64,000 nt of DNA from Brassica napus (Eukaryota; Streptophyta; Magnoliopsida; Brassicales; Brassicaceae). Below are positions 12,915-24,713 of this stretch, one piece after another. The number at the start of each line of letters is the position of its first letter. The stretch's first letter is position 1. The stretch is taken from NCBI RefSeq assembly GCF_020379485.1, contig NC_063437.1:3730806-3794805 (forward strand), read 5' to 3'. The translations under genes were made by a program, and so were the position numbers. The notes under the pieces were generated by a model. It was not told the origin of the DNA, ran no database searches, and saw only the letters and a program-made list of their open reading frames with translations.

Positions 12915-15900
12915 ATGACCTTTAACATAACCGCCGTGAAAACCTCATCTAACGGAGCATGGCAAGGCGACAATCCCTTGAACTTCGCGTTTCCGTTACT
13001 CATAATCCAAACGGCGTTAATCATCGCCGTCAGTCGCTCCCTCGCCGTCCTTTTCAAACCACTTCGCCAACCTAAAGTCATCGCCGAGATCGTCGTACGT
13101 TAACACTACACTCTAACTCTAACACACTATTAATTACAATCCTGCCATCGTTCTTATTTACGAATTTGCCATCATCTCGTTTGTTTATCTTTCAAGGGAG
13201 GCATCTTGTTAGGACCGTCTGCTTTAGGACGAAACACAACGTATATGGACCGTATCTTCCCGACATGGAGCATGCCTATACTAGAATCCGTCGCGAGCAT
13301 AGGCCTCCTCTTCTTCCTCTTCCTCGTCGGTCTCGAGCTCGACTTATCGTCCATCCGTCGAAGCGGGAAACGCGCGTTCGGAATCGCGGTCGCCGGAATC
13401 ACGCTCCCGTTTCTCGGCGGCGTCGGAGTCGCGTTTGTGATCCGCAACACTCTCTACACCGCCGTCGAGAGACCGGGATACGCCGAGTTTCTCGTTTTCA
13501 TGGGAGTCGCTCTCTCCATCACAGCCTTCCCTGTGTTGGCGCGTATCTTGGCGGAGCTCAAGCTTCTGACGACGCAGATCGGAGAAACCGCGATGGCTGC
13601 AGCCGCTTTCAACGATGTAGCCGCGTGGATTTTGCTCGCTTTAGCGGTTGCGTTAGCGGGTAACGGTGAGGGCGGTGGGGAGAAGAAGAGTCCGTTGGTG
13701 TCTGTGTGGGTTATGTTATCAGGTGTCGGATTTGTTGTTTTTATGCTGGTTGTGATCCGACCCGGAATGAAATGGGTCGCGAAACGGGGATCACTTGAAA
13801 ACGGCGTCGTACGTGAGTCTTTCGTGTGTTTGACGTTAGCTGGAGTTATGGTTTCCGGTTTCGCGACGGATTTGATTGGGATTCATTCTATTTTCGGAGC
13901 GTTTGTTTTCGGTTTGACTATACCGAAAGATGGAGAGTTTGGTCAGCGATTGATTGAACGGATTGAGGATTTTGTCTCCGGGTTACTCTTACCGCTTTAT
14001 TTCGCCACGAGTGGATTGAAAACTGACGTGGCGAAGATCAGAGGAGCTGTGTCGTGGGGGATGTTGGGTCTTGTTGTGGTTACGGCTTGCGTTGGAAAGA
14101 TCGTCGGGACTTTCGCGGTAGCGGTGATGGTTAAGGTTCCGGCGAGAGAAGCGTTGACTCTTGGTTTCTTGATGAATACGAAAGGTTTGGTGGAGCTCAT
14201 TGTACTCAATATAGGCAAGGAGAAAAAGGTTAGTTTTTTTTCCATTTTTAAGAGCACCCCCATTAGTGAACTTATGGGGGGTTCACACAGATTCCAAAAA
14301 AAAAAAAATATTATAATAATGAATAGTAATGAACCTGTCTCTCCCAAGCTCTTCCCGGTGAACCTGGTTCATCACTGTAGCGCGGGCCCCACGACACGTG
14401 GCGGCCCGCGATTGGTCCGATTAATTAATTTTTTTTTTTTTTATAAAAAAAACAAAAATCAAACAGTAAAAAAAAATAATAAAAAAATACTTTGTGAACC
14501 CCTTTCATGGGGTTCACTGATGCACATGCTCTAAGGTTCTTGTTTTCGCTATATAAATATGACCAAAGAAAAAGCTATGAATTATAAAAGAACTAAAGAA
14601 AACTATAACCTAGTAACATAATCTGGACATATGGGTCGTCACTCCTCAGTCCTCGCTAATCATTAAAGAAGTCATTCGATCATTTTATGGGGACAGCTAG
14701 CATATAAAACAAAACAAGACGAATATTTTTTTTGTTTTGGTAATCAACAAGACGAATATTTGTTCATTATTATTTACATAATTTTAAGTTTTATATATCC
14801 TTCGATTTCAGAAGATAAATATTTATAGAAAATTGTTTAAATATTTTTGACTTTTTATATGTTTTACTTATTAATTAACCGTACGTGCGTGGGGTTGGGT
14901 TTAACTAGGTGCTAAACGACGAGACGTTTGCGATACTAGTGCTAATGGCACTCTTCACAACGTTCATTACGACGCCGACTGTAATGGCCATTTACAAGCC
15001 GGCACGTGGTACACACCGCAAACTAAAGGACTTGTCGGCGAGCGAAGACTCCACCAAGGAAGAGCTTCGTATCCTCGCCTGCCTCCATGGTCCAGCCAAT
15101 GTCTCATCTCTTATCTCTGTCATCGAGTCCATCCGAACCACCAAGGTTACCTTTCTTTATATATGTTTGTTTGTGTCTAAATCTGTTTTTAAATCTATGC
15201 ATGGTCTGATGCCTATATTAGAATGTTATATATGCTACATGTTCGTTTTATACGTTGATATATGTATATCACATTTGATCTTTTGCATTAGGTACTAATC
15301 TTGGTTAATATCATATTTTATTGGCAGATGCTGCAGCTAAAACTATTCGTCATGCACCTCATGGAGCTAACAGAACGATCCTCGTCAATCATAATGGTGC
15401 AAAAAGCCCGTAAAAACGGGTTCCCTTTCGTCCAGCGTTACCGTCACGGGGAGTGTCACAGTAGCGTCATAGGAGGCTTCCAAGCCTACCGTCAACTGGG
15501 CCGAGTCGCGGTCCGGCCTATTACCGCAGTCTCTCCCTTACCAACAATGCACGAAGACATTTGCCACATGGCAGAGACCAAGAGAGTCACAATGATTATT
15601 TTATCTTTCCACAAACGATGGAACGTTGATCATGGTCATAGCCACCACCACCACCATCAAGACGGAGGAGATGGAAACGTGCCGGAAAACGTCGGCCATG
15701 GCTGGAGATTAGTAAACCAGAGGGTTTTGAAGAACGCGCCGTGTTCCGTGGCGGTTCTTGTTGACCGTGGACTTGGCTCCATTGAGGCCCAAAGTTCGAA
15801 CATTGATGGCTCTAATGTGGTGGAAAGGGTTTGTGTGATTTTCTTTGGTGGGCCTGACGACCGTGAGGCTTTAGAGCTCGCCGGGAGAATGGCGGAGCAT

Positions 15901-16496
15901 CCTGCGGTTAAAGTTACCGTTATTAGGTTTTTGGTGAGAGAAACGTTGAGGAGTAACGCCGTCACGTTACGGCCGGCACCGAGTAAATGCAAGGAGAAGA
16001 ATTATGCCTTCTTGACAAACAACGTGGATCCAGAAAAGGAAAAGGTATAATCCTATGAACCCTAATTAATTTGTTGCTGGTATTTTAGTAGTTAAATTAG
16101 GTAAACTAAATTCAGATTTTGATCTGTCATTAGGAATTAGATGAAGGAGCATTAGAAGATTTCAAGAACAAATGGAAAGAAATGGTGGAGTACAAAGAAA
16201 AGGAACCAAACAACATAATTGAAGAAACATTGTCAATAGGACAGAGTCAAGACTTTGACCTCATAGTGGTTGGAAGAGGGAGGTTGCCGTCCGCCGAGGT
16301 GGCGACGTTAGCTGAGCGTCAGGCCGAACATCCTGAGTTAGGTCCTATCGGGGACGTGCTTGCCTCTTCGATCAACCAAATCATCCCATCAATACTTGTG
16401 GTTCAACAACACAACAAAGCTCATGTAGAAGAGATGACGGTTTCCAAAATCGTCAATGAGTCTTCTCTAAGTATTAACGGAGATACAAATGTATAA
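12915..16496 (+). CDS. CHX20: Cation/H+ exchanger CHX20 (CPA2 family), five exons
   Basis: Exons 12915-13094, 13197-14228, 14909-15145, 15328-16044 and 16134-16496 all join in phase 0 and give 842 residues, the length of Arabidopsis CHX20. CPA2 exchangers move K+ (or Na+) against H+; Arabidopsis CHX20 acts on endomembranes in guard cells and affects stomatal opening and pH balance. The N-terminal half is a run of hydrophobic segments, with the family's paired polar residues in AFNDVAAW (Asn199-Asp200), where ion exchange is expected. The C-terminal half is a long soluble domain with a His-rich stretch (HGHSHHHHH, about residue 587) and a block DFDLIVVGRGR like that in nucleotide-binding or universal-stress domains. 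The start MTFNITAVKTSSNGAW precedes the first membrane segment directly. Intron 2 is enlarged by a MITE. No frame breaks were found, so it looks functional. Confidence 0.94.
14252..14531. mobile_element. PIF/Harbinger-type MITE inside CHX20 intron 2
   Basis: A 280-bp element begins GAGCACCCCCATTAGTGAAC and its right end, inverted, reads GAGCATGTGCATCAGTGAAC, so the 20-bp terminal repeats match at most positions. TAA flanks both sides (14249-14251 and 14532-14534). The GC-rich middle contains CACGTG. It lies 23 bases inside the intron donor, leaving the splice site intact. Confidence 0.8.
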
Positions 16497-16691
16497 ACAT
16501 AAGGTATTGATGTACCTAGTTGAACTTTGCCTTAGTGCTTAAAGTGGTAAGAATTGTAGAAAGATCGTTCTACTTATAAATAAATAACCATGATTATGCA
16601 TCAAATTGCATCTTGTGAGATAACGTGGGATTATTGGTTGGTGTATTTTAATAAATTTAAAAATCCAAACTAAATATAGTGTTGTTTGTTA

Positions 16692-18731
16692 TCTATACTA
16701 TTATTTATGAAGTGATTTGGCTTATTTATCACATTTTCCATAATTTTAGGTTTTTTGCTTATTTGTCATATTCTTATTAGTTTTTAGGTTAAAATTTGTA
16801 TATATGATTAAAAACGAATTTATATTAATCATATTAATTTTCTTTTAAAATAAGATAATTCTTATATATTTTGTTGTTATCTTAAAATAATTATTTCTAT
16901 TATAAAAGTTAAAAATAAGATATAAAACTATTTATCTATATCTATAATATTATTTGCGAATTTATTATATAATTAAAACTGAATTTATATTAATAATAAA
17001 GTGATTTGGCTTATTTGTCACATTCTCCATAATTTTAGGTTTTTTGCTTATTTGTCATATTCTTATTAGTTTTTAGGTTAAAATTTGTATATATAATTAA
17101 AACCGAATTTATATTAATCATATTAATTTTCTTTTAAAATAAGATAATTCTTATATATTTTGTTGTTATCTTAAAATAATTATTTCTATTATAAAAATTA
17201 AAAATAAGATATAAAACTATTTATCTATATCTATAATATTATTTGCGAATTTATTATATAATTAAAACTGAATTTATATTAATAATATTAATTCTTTTTA
17301 AATAAGATAAGTAATTATTATTTATGAAGTGTTTTGGCTTATTTGTCACATTCTCCATAATTTTAGGTTTTTTTGCTTATTTGTCATATTCTTATTAGTT
17401 TTAGGTTAAAATTTGTATATATAATTAAAAACGAATTTATATTAATCATATTAATTTTCTTTTAAAATAAGATAATTTTTATATATTTTGTTGTTATCTT
17501 AAAATAATTATTTCTATTATAAAAGTTAAAAATAAGATATAAAACTATTTATCTATATCTATAATATTATTTGCAAATTTATTATATAATTAAAACTGAA
17601 TTTATATTAATAATATTAATTTTTTTAAAATAAGATAATTCTTACATATTTTGTTGTTATTTTAAAATAATCCATAGATTTTGCTTATTTGTCATATTTT
17701 TATTAGTTTTTAGATTAAATCATCAATTTATTAATTTAAATAATATAAATATTTCTGTTTCTAATTGGAATTATGATTATAATTATTTTAACTTTCACAA
17801 TATTTTTATTAGTTTTTAGATTAAATCATTAATTTATTAATTTAAATAACATAACTATTTCAAACTTTCTAATTGGAATTACAACTATAATTATTTTAGA
17901 AAAGTTATGACCAATTCTTATTTTCATATGATGGAAGATGTTTTAAACTCTATAGTTTCAATTTTTTCATTCATTCCAAATTGTCTCGATTATAGTTTTT
18001 GACATCTATATTTATATTCTTTTGATATTTGTTTTTTATAGTTGGAGTTCTATGTTTTTCTTCTTTCTTTGAGTTTGAAATACTATGAGCAAATCGGTTT
18101 TGTTACATGGAATTTAGAATTATGAATTAAGTATTTTGAATTACTTCAGTAGTTATTTCACATGTATGTTTTATTACTGTTTAATCTACAAAAAAATATG
18201 CTTTGAAATTAAATATAGAGAATTGCTTATGTAATCATGTTATGAACATGTCTTTAATGGTTTAGTTTCTAAAACAGATAAAAGTAAATATATTTTTAAT
18301 GAATAATTAGATTTATCATTATATAATTAACCATACATTAACTTTAATAAAACTATCATTATCTATGGTTTCTTTTATTAAAAGTAAACTTATGAAATAT
18401 TAAGATAAGTCAATGTATATTTTGATCAAGTAAACCAATGAAATATTGTCATTATCTCAATTCATGTTTATGGTTCAAAAATATAAAGTAGATTAAGAAA
18501 GACCAAAAGTCCATATTTTTATTTTACTTTTATTGTGTGGAATATTTTGATATATAATTATGCTCTTATAGTCTTATAGTTTTATAGCTTTTCCTTTGTA
18601 TTATTAAGACATAAATCAAAATAAAAATCGAAGAGAACTAAAATGATTAAAAATATAAAGAATAAGTTATCATGATGTTTAACACATAATAGTAAAACGA
18701 TTATGCCCGCATGTACGGGTAAAACACCTAG
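16692..18731 (+). mobile_element. Non-autonomous Helitron with internal tandem repeats
   Basis: The element begins TCTATACTATTATTTATG after host A (16691) and ends with the hairpin GCCCGCATGTACGGG, then spacer and CTAG, followed by host T (18732). These are Helitron ends; the 2040-bp inside is AT-rich with no coding frame. The first half is built from three long tandem units, listed separately. Confidence 0.82.
16712..17645 (+). repeat. Three tandem units of about 290-330 bp inside a Helitron
   Basis: Units starting at about 16712, 17001 and 17329 share almost the same sequence, each opening GTGATTTGGCTTATTTGTCA or a one-base variant and running through AAATTTGTATATAT and ATCTATAATATTATTTGC. 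Period is 289 and then 328 bases; the third unit is preceded by an extra copy of TTATTTATGAAG from the element's start. A shorter partial copy follows at about 17660-17720. Confidence 0.85.
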
Positions 18732-18760
18732 TATGATTTTAAAATATATACTGAAATCAT

Positions 18761-19029
18761 GTGTTATTGGCTAAATGATTCATAAATTGTAATTCAAATC
18801 AAGTATTATTCAATTATATGGATTTACTAATAGATTTGATTTCATAATGAATTTGAATAAATTTGTATGGATTTCTTTGTTAAAAATACTAATACTCAAA
18901 TTCGAGATAAACATCTGGATTCGTAAACACTAATCTGAGAGAATTTATAAATATATATATATTTTACTTGGATTTATAAAAAATTTTCATGGATTTCTAA
19001 ATCAATCAAAATATATAAACCAATAACAC
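18761..19029. mobile_element. Short inverted-repeat element (MITE-like)
   Basis: The segment starts GTGTTATTGG and ends CCAATAACAC, a perfect 10-bp inverted repeat, and the inside carries repeated ATGGATTT-like motifs in both orientations. No clear target duplication was seen, so superfamily and exact borders are uncertain. Confidence 0.45.
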
Positions 19030-19239
19030 AAACTTGTAGAGTTTTTTTTCTGCAAAATTCAAATAGTATACATGGAAAAAGCTTACATAGCCATTGTACA
19101 AAAGCGTTGCACTTGACACCCAGTTTGGTCAAAGAAAACATGAAGATTCGAAAAATAAAATTGTGGCTCTTGCCTAGCTTCTTAGATTGAGCTTTATAAT
19201 TTGAGCTAGGCCCATACATATTGCAAATATTCGAATTAA

Positions 19240-20523
19240 TCTATACTATTAAAAAAGAATCATTTTGAAAAAATCTAATTAAACAAAGTTGTTGCACCTA
19301 TTCATTGCTTATTTATTATTTTTGGTCATGCCCTTATTTTTCTCTAACTATAAAATATTTTTAATGAAATCATTTATTGCTTCTCAGTTTTAGGAAACTG
19401 AATATAAAATGATTTTTATGAATATAAAAATATACTCTATGAATTCAGTAATGGATCTTTTTTTATTTTATCAAATTAACTTTTTGTAGAATTTTTTTAT
19501 TGTATTATTTGAATATGAAAATTTCACAAACCAATATTGCATTCTAATATAGTACTACATAATAATAGAAATGTCATTATTGAATTCTATGTTGTTGTAT
19601 AAAACATAGGTTAACATAGGTTTCTAAGACAACCTTTATCATAACATATATATTCATAAAAGGTTTAAACAAGTGTTTGAGCACGATTTATAACATCTGA
19701 AATATTCTTTTTATACAAACTTACATCAATATATAGTCATTCTTTTTTACATATAGATTCAGTAATATTCTAGAAAAATGCATTATTGATAAGTGCTAAC
19801 CTATTTTACCATCTACAAACTCATATCATGTAAACCCAATTATTAATAATGAAAATTGATGATGAAATTTAAATAATGTATATACAATGTATATATAATC
19901 TTAACTTACATCTATACAATTTATATATAATCTTACTAGAATTGTAAAATATCTTATATTTATATCAAACCAAATATTCCATATAAAACAGCTAATCAAA
20001 TATAAATTTTAAACACTTAAAGTAAATAAAAAAAATCATAAATTTAAAATTATATTAGAAGTTTCATTCATCTGTTAAAATATTATTGAAGATTATTTTT
20101 TTTATACCAGGTCAACCAAATGTCGGGTCACACTTGATTGCGGGTTTTTTCAAAGTTTGCATGTTTTAAATTAACGAGTTTTCATTAAATCTAAACCAGC
20201 TTATGTACAAGTCATCGTGTTTACCGGTTCGACCACGGGTTCAAATTTGATATAAAAGTATTGTTCTCATCTAATTTAAAATGATTTATTTTAAAATAAT
20301 AAACGCACTGAGTCTGATCAAACCATATAATTGTTATTTAAAAATAATCAAATGATTAAAAATATAATTACATTAACTAACTAAATAAAAATAATAATGG
20401 TTTTTTTATATAATATAATTTTGTAAAATAATAATGTATAACAAGACTAAAATACTAATTCATATCATATATTTTTATTAACTGAAAAATAACCCGCGCT
20501 TTTAAGCGCGGGTCAAAATCTAG
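19240..20523 (+). mobile_element. Non-autonomous Helitron
   Basis: It begins TCTATACTATTAAAAAAG after host A (19239). It ends with the strong hairpin CCCGCGCTTTTAAGCGCGGG, a short spacer ending CTAG, and host T (20524). All Helitron end rules are met. It is 1284 bp with no coding frame. Confidence 0.88.
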
Positions 20524-20870
20524 TTCTATATTATTACACATTCAGTCTTTACTGGTATCCTTACATCATCAAACCATGAAAAACTCTTAGTGCACTGCTT
20601 TTTAGAGCTTTAGCCAACTGCTTTTTAGAGCTTCAGCCAATAGCTTCACGTGACTTTCATGAAATGTTCAATATTGACTCCTAAGTTTTGAACGATACTC
20701 TGTTTGATTCAATGTTTAGAGTATCATAATTAAACCCAATCCAAAACACACTACAGATTTAAGCAGTCTTAGCTATTATTATACTTGCATCATAATCTAG
20801 TGCAAGCTACATGAATCTCTTAGCATATATTGGTATGATTCTATATAACCATACATGCAACCTTTGTATA

Positions 20871-21089
20871 TCACTTGCAAGAAATCCTGAGAACTTGTTT
20901 TCCAACGTTTTGTCCACGGAAGAGTCCAACAAGAGCAGCAGAACCATTCTTTAGTCCTTTAACAATGTCTTCAATATATATGAACTTCCTTTCTTTTATG
21001 TATGGAAGCAGAAACTCCAAAAACTTGGTGAATCTATCAATGAAGTCAACAGCCACAGACCTTTGCATCTTGATCTTTGTAGATAACAA
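20871..21089 (-). pseudogene. C-terminal fragment of a 2-alkenal reductase gene
   Basis: The minus-strand frame reads SVAVDFIDRFTKFLEFLLPY, then IEDIVKGL, then ALVGLFRGQNVGKQVL and a stop. This is the last exon of NADPH-dependent alkenal double-bond reductases (AER/P1 type, zinc-free medium-chain dehydrogenase superfamily), which detoxify reactive aldehydes. Only about 70 residues of a normally 340-350 residue protein are present. Upstream bases (about 21090-21130) still resemble the preceding part of the gene, but out of frame. It sits between two Helitrons, so it is a truncated or captured gene remnant. Confidence 0.75.
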
Positions 21090-21755
21090 CGGGTAGATTT
21101 TGAATCATTTCTTTGGTTTCAAAATGGTAAGTACTGGCTTTGGATACAAGCCCATAAAACATGTATGTGCTTTAGTGCCGATAGTCTTAAAACTTTAGTA
21201 TGTTTTAGGGGCCTATATTTCAATACTCCGTTGGTTCAATTGGTCTTCAATACGTGTGTGGTTGGTCAGCTTTCCCAATTCAAAATTTTCTAGCCACATT
21301 TTCATAGTATGTAGAGGTTTCAACACACTTTTCAAACAATGTTTTAATCGTCAAACATAACTTTACAATAATATTGTTAAAAGAAAATAAATGGTAGCTA
21401 TTGATTATGGATGATTAAGAAATAGATAAACATTTATTCTAATATCAATGATAATAATTTATTTATTGAATCAAGTTCTTAGAAGTGTTTTCCCAAAATT
21501 TTGGTATGGAATATGAATTTTTTACTCATGGATAATATATGATAGTACTTTTTAATTATATATATACTCTTTTAATAAAAAATAAAGGAAATAATCTATT
21601 ACTAAAAAAATAATTTAAAATCTAACTATATTACAAATTTAGTACAATTCAAAACTAATATTTTGTTCTCAAACATTGATTTCCTAATATTTTGTTATAC
21701 ACCTTGAACACATTTTTTGGCTTTACCATTTATGTAATCTTCATTTGCTAAGGTA

Positions 21756-23026
21756 TCTAATTTATTAAAATAGAAACCATGACTTCTTTTCATGTGTAAT
21801 TTTTTAGTTTGGACCATTCCTAGAAAATATCATATTTTATATAAGTTCATTATTATATCTTTTAATATCTTTATCTTTTTATTTGAAATATAAATGAATA
21901 TATTTAAAATGTTCTAACAAAATCTTTGTAAAATCTTCTTAGAATCTTTTTAAATTTACTTTCGAAAAAAAGTTAGTTTTAATTTAAATTATCATAAAAT
22001 ATAATTAGAAATTAAAATTGAATATAGGTTTGGTTTATAAACGAAATTTAAATAAAATGAAATTAATTAATTTCAAAAATACATTTACTAATAATTTTGT
22101 TAGAAATAAATATTTATTTCTATTTTAATTTTTTTGAAATTTGTTTTCTAATAAAATAAAAATCATGATTTTTTGATGAGTGATATTTTTATCTGGACAA
22201 TCATTTAAATTTTCTATTAAATGTAATATCACTAATGCTAATATATATAATATTTTTAACTACTTTAATCATAATATCTTTTATATCTTTTAATTTTAAA
22301 AAAAAAATTCTAACAAATCTCTTGAAAAAGATTATAATAAAATCTTAATTGTCATAAATTGAATATAAATATTTTCAACTAATTTTGTAATTAGTAATGA
22401 AATGTTACTAAAAGAATAAAATTATATCCTATTTTATCAATTTTATAATAATATCTATCATTTTAAAGAAAAATTATATTGAACAAAATATGATAAAATT
22501 ATTTTAAATTGATAAGTTAACATATTTTATTTTCATAAATATAAAATATTTATGCTAAAAATATAATATGTTGGTAGAATGGGTTAATATTAGTAAACTA
22601 TATAATACATATATAAAAATTTATCTTATCTTAAACTTTTTATATACAGTAATTTATTATATAAAATTAATAAACATTAAAAATTACTAAAAAAATCTAG
22701 CGATTTGAATTACAGATCATGATTATAATAAATTAAATACAAAATTGTTTTCATATATGTTGTTTCATGCATTAAAAAATTTAGTTTAGTAATCAAACGC
22801 AAATTCAATAGGACAAATATATAATAAACAATATATATGTGATGATTTTAATTTACAGCATGAATACTATAAAATTATTATATTTGGCATAATTCTACAA
22901 ACATTTAAATATGTGAGTAACATTAAAAATATATAATAATTATTTAAAAAAAATATCTATATATATATATATATATATATAAATGTGAAAATATATACCC
23001 GCACGGTTGTGCGGGTGGAAATCTAG
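21756..23026 (+). mobile_element. Non-autonomous Helitron
   Basis: Its 3' end is clear: hairpin ACCCGCACGGTTGTGCGGGT, then CTAG and host T (23027). The likely 5' end is TCTAATTTATTAAAATAG after host A (21755), the usual degenerate form of Helitron starts. Inside is AT-rich with an (AT)n run near 22957-22981 and no coding frame. The 5' border is less certain than the 3' one. Confidence 0.72.
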
Positions 23027-24258
23027 TTCTTAATTAAAATAGATGACTTCTAAAAAGGTTTTGAGCTATAAACAGCTATGAAGGATCTAGTATACTATCC
23101 ACAATGATCACATAGTGGTCGTTGGTTTCTTTATGCTGTCATTTGTTGATGATGTGGAGAGCAATAATGCACCACACATCTTTGATAATCACAAATGTGG
23201 CACTACATGTAGTGGCTTAAAGATTTGTCTTATGCATATTCACTAGATAAACCAAAAAAATTGTTAAATAACAACAAATGTCTACTTAAAAATAATTATT
23301 TTACGACATTAACAATCCAAAATTTAACTTAGTAATTCACATAGCTTTCAATTTCATTACATGGATTCAACATGTTAATATATATATATTATACATATCT
23401 ATACGAATAATAACAAATTGACTATGCTATATATATAATATACTCAGAAACTAACATATATGTAAATATATGTGTATTGCCTAAATAGCATATCCATAAA
23501 GAAGATGAGACGTACTAGTATTGCCTACACATTTTTTTATGATCTCTTCAGCTATCCAATATTTTCAACCAACATCTGCAAGTTCAACCTATTGAAGATA
23601 GTCGAGTCTTCCTTTCCATATCTTTAGGCAAGCCTCAAAGTGGACTATTGTGGAAACATTACACTACAAAGCCCACAGTTGCACTAAATGCCAATATGAG
23701 ACACATTTTTTCCACTCGAAGGAACACTTATTTCATCTTCGCTGCATAAGACGGTATTGGTATCCACTAACTCTTTTTTCGACCATGGATGAATAACAAT
23801 AACGAGAATCCAAGCATAACGAAAAGGTGCCAAATACCTAATAAAATCCAAATAAACTACCAGTCAAGGACAACAATACCCCTTACACTATGTCTCTGCC
23901 TCTAGTGGTGATTCTTTTATCCCTCTTGAAAACTTGGTATACTCATTTCGTTACATGCTTATATAGTTGTCTAATATGGATTTCCCTGATTTAGTATGAA
24001 TCTTAATCTTAACCTTGCCCATTGTTCAAGTTTCTATATATTGATGTTGTAGAGCCGATAACAATGTTCTTTCCACGCTTTTTCTACTTAAACATATTGG
24101 TGTAGCTACCCACACATTCCAGTTTTATCGCCAATGATCTGGGCTTAACCTTGAGTTCCACTTAACCTTGAGTTCCACGGGGTCTGAATCAGTGACAATC
24201 ATTAGAATAAACTTTATAGCTTTAACTAAAGTATGAGCTAGAACATTGTTTTGTCTAT
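23027..24258. other. Spacer left of the CACTA element
   Basis: No intact gene. Immediately left of the CACTA insertion the minus strand reads QNNVLAHTLVKAIKF and then a block ending in WNSRLSPDHW, with the weak look of the end of a LINE RNase H or RT-like frame; this is only a suggestion. An 18-bp direct duplication (CTTAACCTTGAGTTCCAC) is present at about 24144-24178. Confidence 0.35.
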
Positions 24259-24284
24259 CACTACAAGAAAACAGCGGTATTCTG

Positions 24285-24615
24285 ACGGACGATCCGACGG
24301 AAAATGAATTCCTCGGAATATACCGAGGCATTTCCGAGGCAATTCCGAGGAAATACAAAATTTTGCTTCCTCGGAATTCCGTCGGAATATTCCGACGGAA
24401 TTCCGAGGAAAACACATTTCGTCGGAATATTCCGACGGAATACCGAGGAAACTAGTATTCCTCGGAAAAAACCGATGAATTCCGAGGAAATATTATAGAC
24501 GTTAGAGAGCCGTTGGAGAGCCGTTGGGGGATTTTAAAAATTCCGAGGAAATTCCGACGAACTAGCCGTTTGCATCGGAATTCCGTCGGAATTTCCTCGG
24601 ACCGTCGGCAGGATT
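24285..24615. repeat. Left subterminal repeats of the CACTA element
   Basis: Dense copies of TTCCGAGGAA, CCTCGGAATT and TTCCGACGGAAT in both orientations cover the left end inside the TIR. In En/Spm such subterminal motifs are bound by the TNPA protein. A short tandem GAGAGCCGTTG duplication lies near 24503-24527. Confidence 0.85.
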
Positions 24616-24713
24616 TCACCTATAAATACAAGCACCCCTCTTCCTCTTCATTCACACCATATCTTCATCCTCCCTCTCACTTTCTTTACACACGAATTTG
24701 ATTCATAAAAAAC

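Noticed and set aside
13172..13663. Alternative frames across CHX20 exon 2
   Set aside because: They overlap the conserved exchanger frame and have no family match.
16712..17645. A CRISPR-like array
   Set aside because: The units are nearly 300 bp, contiguous without spacers, and lie inside a Helitron in a plant nuclear genome.
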